A stretch of DNA of 14,948 nt, from contig JBFMHD010000056.1 in assembly GCA_040752395.1 (NCBI GenBank), positions 1-14,948 of the forward strand, written 5' to 3'. Positions within the stretch are counted from its first letter, which is position 1; each line of letters starts with the position of its first letter. This DNA is from JBFMHD01 sp040752395 [NCBI: Candidatus Hydrogenedentota bacterium]. GTDB lineage: Bacteria > JBFMHD01. Made by a program: the position numbers and the translations under genes. The notes beneath the pieces were generated by a model, which saw only the letters and a program-made list of their open reading frames with translations, searched no databases and was not told the DNA's origin. Shown here in pieces: positions 11,302-14,948 of the stretch.

Positions 11302-13224
11302 TCACGGTATTTTTAATACTGGTTTCGAGTATTTGGGGATCTCTTTCTTGATACTTGATAAATCAGGATTAATAATTTCTTCTTCCTCGACGCCTTTACC
11401 CACAATGTGTGGTGTTACAAATATGATAAGTTCCTGATTGAGTTTTTCCTGTCTTTTCCTTTTAAATAAATTACCAATTATCGGGATATCACCAAGTAGC
11501 GGTGTTTTTGCCTCTTCTTCTTCTATCTCTTCTCGCAGAAGACCACCTATCGCGATGGTTTTATTATTCATAACATCAAGTATCGTGGATGCATTTTCAC
11601 TTGAAATAAGAGGATAGTCTATCGCATCAATTGTTTGATTACCATGAAAACTCCGTACCGATGGATATATCTCCAGGTTGATTATTTCATTTTCTTTTAT
11701 ACGTGGTGTAACTTTTAAAACGATCCCGATATTAGGTATCTCACTTACGGTTCGTGTTGTAATAACGTTACCCTGATTATCAAGTTGTGTAGTTTGAGCC
11801 GAGATATACCAGGCATTGGTTACAACAGACATAACAGCCATCTCATTATCAAGTACTAAAACCCTTGGTTTAGATAAAATTTTAGCCGTACCCTGGGAAA
11901 CCAGGAATTCAATAAGATTTGTAATAGTAAAATTTTTAAACTTACTATTTATGGTAATATCTGTAGAAGAGAGATTTAAATCAAGGTCAATGGTTCCTGT
12001 ATATAACGGATTTCGTCCTCTGTTATCAGCTACTGTCCAGTCTATACCCATATTTTTAAAAGCATTGGTATTAACTTTTAAAAAGTATGCTTCAATAAGT
12101 ATCTGTTTTTTAGTGGTATCGATCTTTGAAATGATGTCTTTTTTAAATTGTTCAATCACATAAAATGTTGATGTAACAATAACACTGTTGGTTTTAATAT
12201 CTACGGAGAGACTACTTGTAATGCCAGATGGAGTAATATTAGTTAATAACTGGCTAAGAATTGGCACGATATAACTTTGTTGCGGCTCTATCTCACGACT
12301 GATACTACTCCCCACAGGGGTTACTTGCTGTACAGGTGATTTAGATAAAGAGATATGCTCTAATCTTATAACCTCGGTTACAAGGAAATTTATACCAACA
12401 GAGATTTTATCTTCACTCTCGAGCATTGAGGTTTTCAAAGTTTTAACAACTTCTTTTAATGCGTCACAGGGTTCTAAATCTTTTAGAGGAAAATTTATTT
12501 CAAAACTTCTTTCAGATGGTGCAACTATTATAGGCTTATTAATCTTATCAGAGATAAAATCACAGAATTGACCAAGACTTAATGTGTCACTGCCAGTAAC
12601 ATCGTAATAGATACAATTGTCTTTAACTTTTATTTTGGTTAACCTGTCGAACATCTTTTTATTCTTGTTTATCTCAGCTTTATACTGATTGTATTTTAGA
12701 TAATCTATTATTTCAGTTATCTGCTCAATATTTTCAGGATAATCCTTTATAACAACGGTTCGGGTTGCATCGTAGATAGTAAATTTACCTGATGTTGAAA
12801 TCATATTATTAAGAATATTATTTAATATATCAGCATCCAGATCACCGATATCAATGGTAACGGTCCGAGCTTTTAAATGTGCTGGTACTTGTTGAGAGAG
12901 CGAGGGGTTTTCAATGAAATAAATATTATCATATTTGTACAGCCGTAAATCAAGTGAGTTACATATAGTCCAGAGAGCCTGTTCCGGGGTTACATTGTCA
13001 AGATTTATGTTAACGTATAATGGTTCATTATAACTTTTATTTGCATCCATACCAGCATTCTTTCCAAGCACGATATTTAATCCGCTCTGTTCAGATATAG
13101 CCCTTATAACATCCTCAAGCTTTGCGTTTTCAAAGTCAATATTTAAAGTATTTGATAGTGGTGAAGAAAGTACAGTGGAATAAATAAAAATCAGTAATAA
13201 TAATATAAAACTTCTTTTGAACAT
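11302..13224 (-). CDS. pilQ: Type IV pilus secretin (PilQ-like)
   Basis: The 640-residue protein would form the outer-membrane ring through which the pilus passes. It has a signal peptide (1-20), an STN/N0 domain (about 26-105, with LEDVIRAISEQSGLNIVLGKN-like core), an N1-type domain (119-180, ending NIEQITEIIDYL), a second N0/STN-like region (197-285, IIVAPSERSF), an N3-like segment (286-365), and the secretin core (366-608) with GTAKILSKPRVLVLDN, VTPRI, TIAIGGL, PLLGDIPIIGNLF and ELIIFVTPHIV. No AMIN domain, common at the front of PilQ, is seen. A GspD-type secretin is the alternative, but PilN, PilO and PilP-like genes directly upstream favour the pilus. It starts 1 nt after the pilP stop, so translation is probably coupled. 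The acidic tail (613-617, EEEEI) and KYSKPVLKIP end are unassigned. Confidence 0.92.
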   Translation of the reverse strand: MFKRSFILLLLIFIYSTVLSSPLSNTLNIDFENAKLEDVIRAISEQSGLNIVLGKNAGMDANKSYNEPLYVNINLDNVTPEQALWTICNSLDLRLYKYDNIYFIENPSLSQQVPAHLKARTVTIDIGDLDADILNNILNNMISTSGKFTIYDATRTVVIKDYPENIEQITEIIDYLKYNQYKAEINKNKKMFDRLTKIKVKDNCIYYDVTGSDTLSLGQFCDFISDKINKPIIVAPSERSFEINFPLKDLEPCDALKEVVKTLKTSMLESEDKISVGINFLVTEVIRLEHISLSKSPVQQVTPVGSSISREIEPQQSYIVPILSQLLTNITPSGITSSLSVDIKTNSVIVTSTFYVIEQFKKDIISKIDTTKKQILIEAYFLKVNTNAFKNMGIDWTVADNRGRNPLYTGTIDLDLNLSSTDITINSKFKNFTITNLIEFLVSQGTAKILSKPRVLVLDNEMAVMSVVTNAWYISAQTTQLDNQGNVITTRTVSEIPNIGIVLKVTPRIKENEIINLEIYPSVRSFHGNQTIDAIDYPLISSENASTILDVMNNKTIAIGGLLREEIEEEEAKTPLLGDIPIIGNLFKRKRQEKLNQELIIFVTPHIVGKGVEEEEIINPDLSSIKKEIPKYSKPVLKIP

Positions 13225-13225
13225 T

Positions 13226-13678
13226 TTATAAGCTTTTAATCCTTAGTTCGAATATTTTACCTTCAGGCGTAATCAAAACTACCCTGTCTTCACAGATTTT
13301 AATATTATAATTATCCGTCAAGACAGGATACACTATTTTATCTTTTATAGCAATCCATTTTTTATTGTTTGAGGTATAAATCAATGCCACAGGATTATAT
13401 TCATCCCAGATTAAACCGCCGAGTCTGTAGTCAACAGAGGCTTGAGTTGTTTGCACTTCGTAATCTATATTCTGAACAAACGATTGTACCGGGATAAAAG
13501 GGTCTCGTAAATTGTATGACTTAAATTCGTATGATTCTCTTTTAAACTTTTGAGTATCTACATCGGCTTGTAATAAGATATCTTTTGTAATAACGGCTTT
13601 ATTCACCTCGACACTCTTTCTGCTGCAGCTTATTAGTGCGATAACAGAAATTAAAAGCAATAATAAAAGATTTTTCAT
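13226..13678 (-). CDS. pilP: PilP-like pilus assembly lipoprotein
   Basis: The 150-residue protein begins with a hydrophobic signal and a lipobox LISC, so Cys18 should be lipidated and the protein held at a membrane facing the periplasm. The C-terminal half (about 55-150) has a NLRDPFIP motif, the characteristic RDPF phrase of PilP, then a short beta-rich domain with GGLIWDEYNPVALI and KDKIVYPV. In type IV pili PilP binds the PilN-PilO pair and the secretin. The ATG overlaps the pilO stop as ATGA (13675-13678), with an AGGG 7 nt before it, and the secretin follows after 1 nt. The assignment rests on motif plus position. Confidence 0.87.
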   Translation of the reverse strand: MKNLLLLLLISVIALISCSRKSVEVNKAVITKDILLQADVDTQKFKRESYEFKSYNLRDPFIPVQSFVQNIDYEVQTTQASVDYRLGGLIWDEYNPVALIYTSNNKKWIAIKDKIVYPVLTDNYNIKICEDRVVLITPEGKIFELRIKSL

Positions 13679-14229
13679 CTTGATACCCTGTATGTTGATA
13701 AATCCAGTGTAAAACTTATAGATGATTTTTTCTCGAGTTTGGAAACGATTTTTATATTGATGACTTTAACCAATCTTTCAAGTTTGGTTATCTCGGAAAG
13801 AAATAAGCCAAGTGACGGGAACCCGCCTGTTCCTTCAATATGTATCGGTACCTCCATATATTCTCCTTTGTTACCTTCCTGTGTCGGCGTGAATACATTC
13901 ATTTTTATTCCAAAATTTTGCGCTAATTTTGAGAGGTTCTCAAGTATAACCTCGATCTCTTTTTCTGTGGGAAGCACCTGTTTCGCTATCTCAAGTTCCT
14001 TTTTTAAATTATCTAATTGACCTTTAATAATAGCCTCTTTATTAGCAATGGTTTCTGCTTTATTTAGCTCTTCCTGTTTCTGATTGATTGTCTGAATCTT
14101 ATTCTGGATGTCCAGCCAGAGGGGAGATAAAAAATATAGGTAGTATATGTAAATAGAACCCGCGATGAGTAAAGATATATAAATCGTTTTGTGCTTTTTT
14201 GGTATCTTGTCCCATCCAAGATTTAACAT
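13675..14229 (-). CDS. pilO: PilO-like pilus alignment protein
   Basis: The 184-residue bitopic inner-membrane protein has a short cytoplasmic start, one membrane helix (about 15-34), a coiled coil (about 38-95, rich in Lys, Glu, Gln and Asn) and a periplasmic ferredoxin-like domain (about 95-184) with the family phrase EVPIHIEGTGGFPSLGLFLSEI and LERLVKV. PilO pairs with PilN and with the PilP lipoprotein to link the inner-membrane machinery to the secretin. The ribosome site GAGGAG lies 4 nt before the ATG and belongs to a 25-nt leader nearly identical to that of pilN. It overlaps pilP by 4 nt. Confidence 0.9.
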   Translation of the reverse strand: MLNLGWDKIPKKHKTIYISLLIAGSIYIYYLYFLSPLWLDIQNKIQTINQKQEELNKAETIANKEAIIKGQLDNLKKELEIAKQVLPTEKEIEVILENLSKLAQNFGIKMNVFTPTQEGNKGEYMEVPIHIEGTGGFPSLGLFLSEITKLERLVKVINIKIVSKLEKKSSISFTLDLSTYRVSR

Positions 14230-14231
14230 AC

Positions 14232-14256
14232 TACTCCTCTGAAAAACATTGTAACT
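14232..14256 (-). promoter_or_regulatory. Duplicated leader with ribosome-binding site, upstream of pilO
   Basis: This 25-nt segment matches 14827-14851 at 24 of 25 positions. On the minus strand it reads from AGTTACAA to AGAGGAGTA and carries the GAGGAG site 4 nt before the pilO ATG. It lies in the 37-nt gap between pilN and pilO, next to two diverged copies of the 8-nt CTTTNAAT-type unit (about 14257-14272). Confidence 0.8.
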
Positions 14257-14266
14257 CTTGAATCTT

Positions 14267-14824
14267 TCAATATGTTTTCAACCTGCATCTTAAAAGGAAA
14301 GCGAGTTCCACGGTTTGGAGTTCTTCTTTGATTTTTCTAAAAGAAAAATTAACATCCTCGAAGACACCCGAACTTTTAACGCGAGATATGTATTGCACAA
14401 GGTTCTCTTCAGCACCTCGCTGGCTTGTTGATACAACTCTGCCATCAATATATATGCCACCAGCATCATTGTAAAAAGAAGCGAAATAAACGCCATCACT
14501 GATAGTCATATTCAAATCATCGAGAACCCGGGGCCATAAAGCCTGACCCTTTAATAACTCTTCAATAAGTAATACTTTCTTTTTTAATATATCTCTCTCT
14601 GTCTCAACTTTTTTAAGGTTTTCAACCACGGGCTTCAATTCATTCAAACGTTTATCTATTCTGGCAATTATATTATCGAGATTAAAATTATAATAATAAA
14701 TCCCCAAAGAAAAAAGTAATATACTGCTAATAGCGCCAAAAATACCTGCAATAATGAAATTTTTCCTTAGTCTTTCTTTTTTTCTTATATAGAATTCTTG
14801 TGGTAAAAGATTAAGTTGTAGCAT
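14267..14824 (-). CDS. pilN: PilN-like pilus assembly protein
   Basis: The 185-residue bitopic inner-membrane protein starts MLQLNLLPQE. LNLLP corresponds to the conserved INLLP motif by which PilN binds cytoplasmic PilM. One membrane helix (about 23-45) follows a basic stretch, then a coiled coil (about 50-95) and a periplasmic domain (about 98-185) with GIYIDGRVVS, a family-typical strand. It pairs with PilO. The ribosome site GAGGAG is 4 nt before the ATG. pilM would be expected just upstream but the 124 nt to the window edge contain only repeats, so pilM is either beyond the edge or elsewhere. Confidence 0.9.
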   Translation of the reverse strand: MLQLNLLPQEFYIRKKERLRKNFIIAGIFGAISSILLFSLGIYYYNFNLDNIIARIDKRLNELKPVVENLKKVETERDILKKKVLLIEELLKGQALWPRVLDDLNMTISDGVYFASFYNDAGGIYIDGRVVSTSQRGAEENLVQYISRVKSSGVFEDVNFSFRKIKEELQTVELAFLLRCRLKTY

Positions 14825-14826
14825 TA

Positions 14827-14851
14827 TACTCCTCTGAAAAACTTTGTAACT
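14827..14851 (-). promoter_or_regulatory. Duplicated leader with ribosome-binding site, upstream of pilN
   Basis: This is the partner copy of 14232-14256 (24 of 25 identical). The shared block includes the GAGGAG ribosome site and about 15 nt before it, so the two coupled pilus genes have the same translation start context. Equal initiation of the two partners that form a heterodimer would be a sensible consequence, but that is inferred. Confidence 0.8.
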
Positions 14852-14862
14852 ATAATAATATC

Positions 14863-14948
14863 AAGTAGAAGCAAGAAGCAAGAAGCAAGATAACGAAAAA
14901 GAAACATAACGAAAGAACCAAGAAGAAAGAGGCAAGATAAAGAAAGAG
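14863..14948. repeat. Purine-rich degenerate repeat array at the right edge
   Basis: About 86 nt of nearly pure A and G on the plus strand, with three consecutive 7-nt GAAGCAA units and then GATAACGAAA and CATAACGAAAG phrases. It belongs to the same family as 9713-9740 and 10671-10716 and has the same orientation. It fills the gap upstream of pilN and may continue past the edge. No coding or promoter signal is evident in it. Confidence 0.8.

Noticed and set aside
11060-11437. Plus-strand ORF of 125 codons across def and the secretin end, and other plus-strand ORFs (for example 1393-1611, 11816-12163, 13739-14020)
   Set aside because: They lie wholly opposite well-supported minus-strand genes, lack family motifs and look like shadows.
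11302-13224. Type II secretion (GspD) system
   Set aside because: The upstream genes are PilN, PilO and PilP-like, and no Gsp gene is present.

Overview
All supported genes lie on the minus strand, so the window reads right to left. The DNA is AT-rich and densely packed. Proteins typical of a double-membraned (diderm) bacterium are present: a pilus secretin, a PilP-like lipoprotein, beta-barrel proteins and surface proteins. Several linkers hold short purine-rich or 7-8 nt tandem repeats. Together with a PorV-type barrel and a C-terminal sorting-like domain, this suggests an uncultured lineage near the FCB group or a candidate phylum such as WOR-3/Stahlbacteria or Desantisbacteria. That assignment rests on style and gene content; no marker gene settles it.

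Right part (14824 to 11302): the alignment and secretin half of a type IV pilus operon, pilN-pilO-pilP-pilQ. PilN and PilO are inner-membrane bitopic proteins, PilP is a lipoprotein, and the secretin is the outer-membrane pore. pilM, normally next to pilN, would lie beyond the right edge.

Middle (11271 to 8893): peptide deformylase and methionyl-tRNA formyltransferase, the two enzymes of the N-formyl-methionine cycle, followed by a CpsB/YwqE-type PHP-family phosphatase. They sit close behind the secretin and may share its transcript. fmt is bracketed by two nearly identical 28-nt repeats.

Left part (8663 to 241): a separate four-gene cassette with tiny overlaps, preceded by about 230 nt holding a possible promoter and a GC-rich imperfect inverted repeat. 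It encodes (1) a secreted protein of about 1,751 residues made of fibronectin-III-like and Ig-like repeats and ending in a dockerin-like module; (2) a secreted protein with a cohesin-like domain and a C-terminal FlgD-like/type IX sorting-like domain; (3) a PorV-like barrel with a proline-rich linker and TPRs; and (4) a small predicted outer-membrane barrel. A dockerin-bearing giant beside a cohesin-bearing, sorting-tagged protein and a PorV-like barrel suggests a dedicated cell-surface display assembly. This is the most interesting hypothesis in the window. It is inferred from domain content and gene order, not shown.

Positions 1-240 hold no gene, only short repeats and a small hairpin. No tRNA, rRNA, CRISPR array, transposase or integrase was seen.
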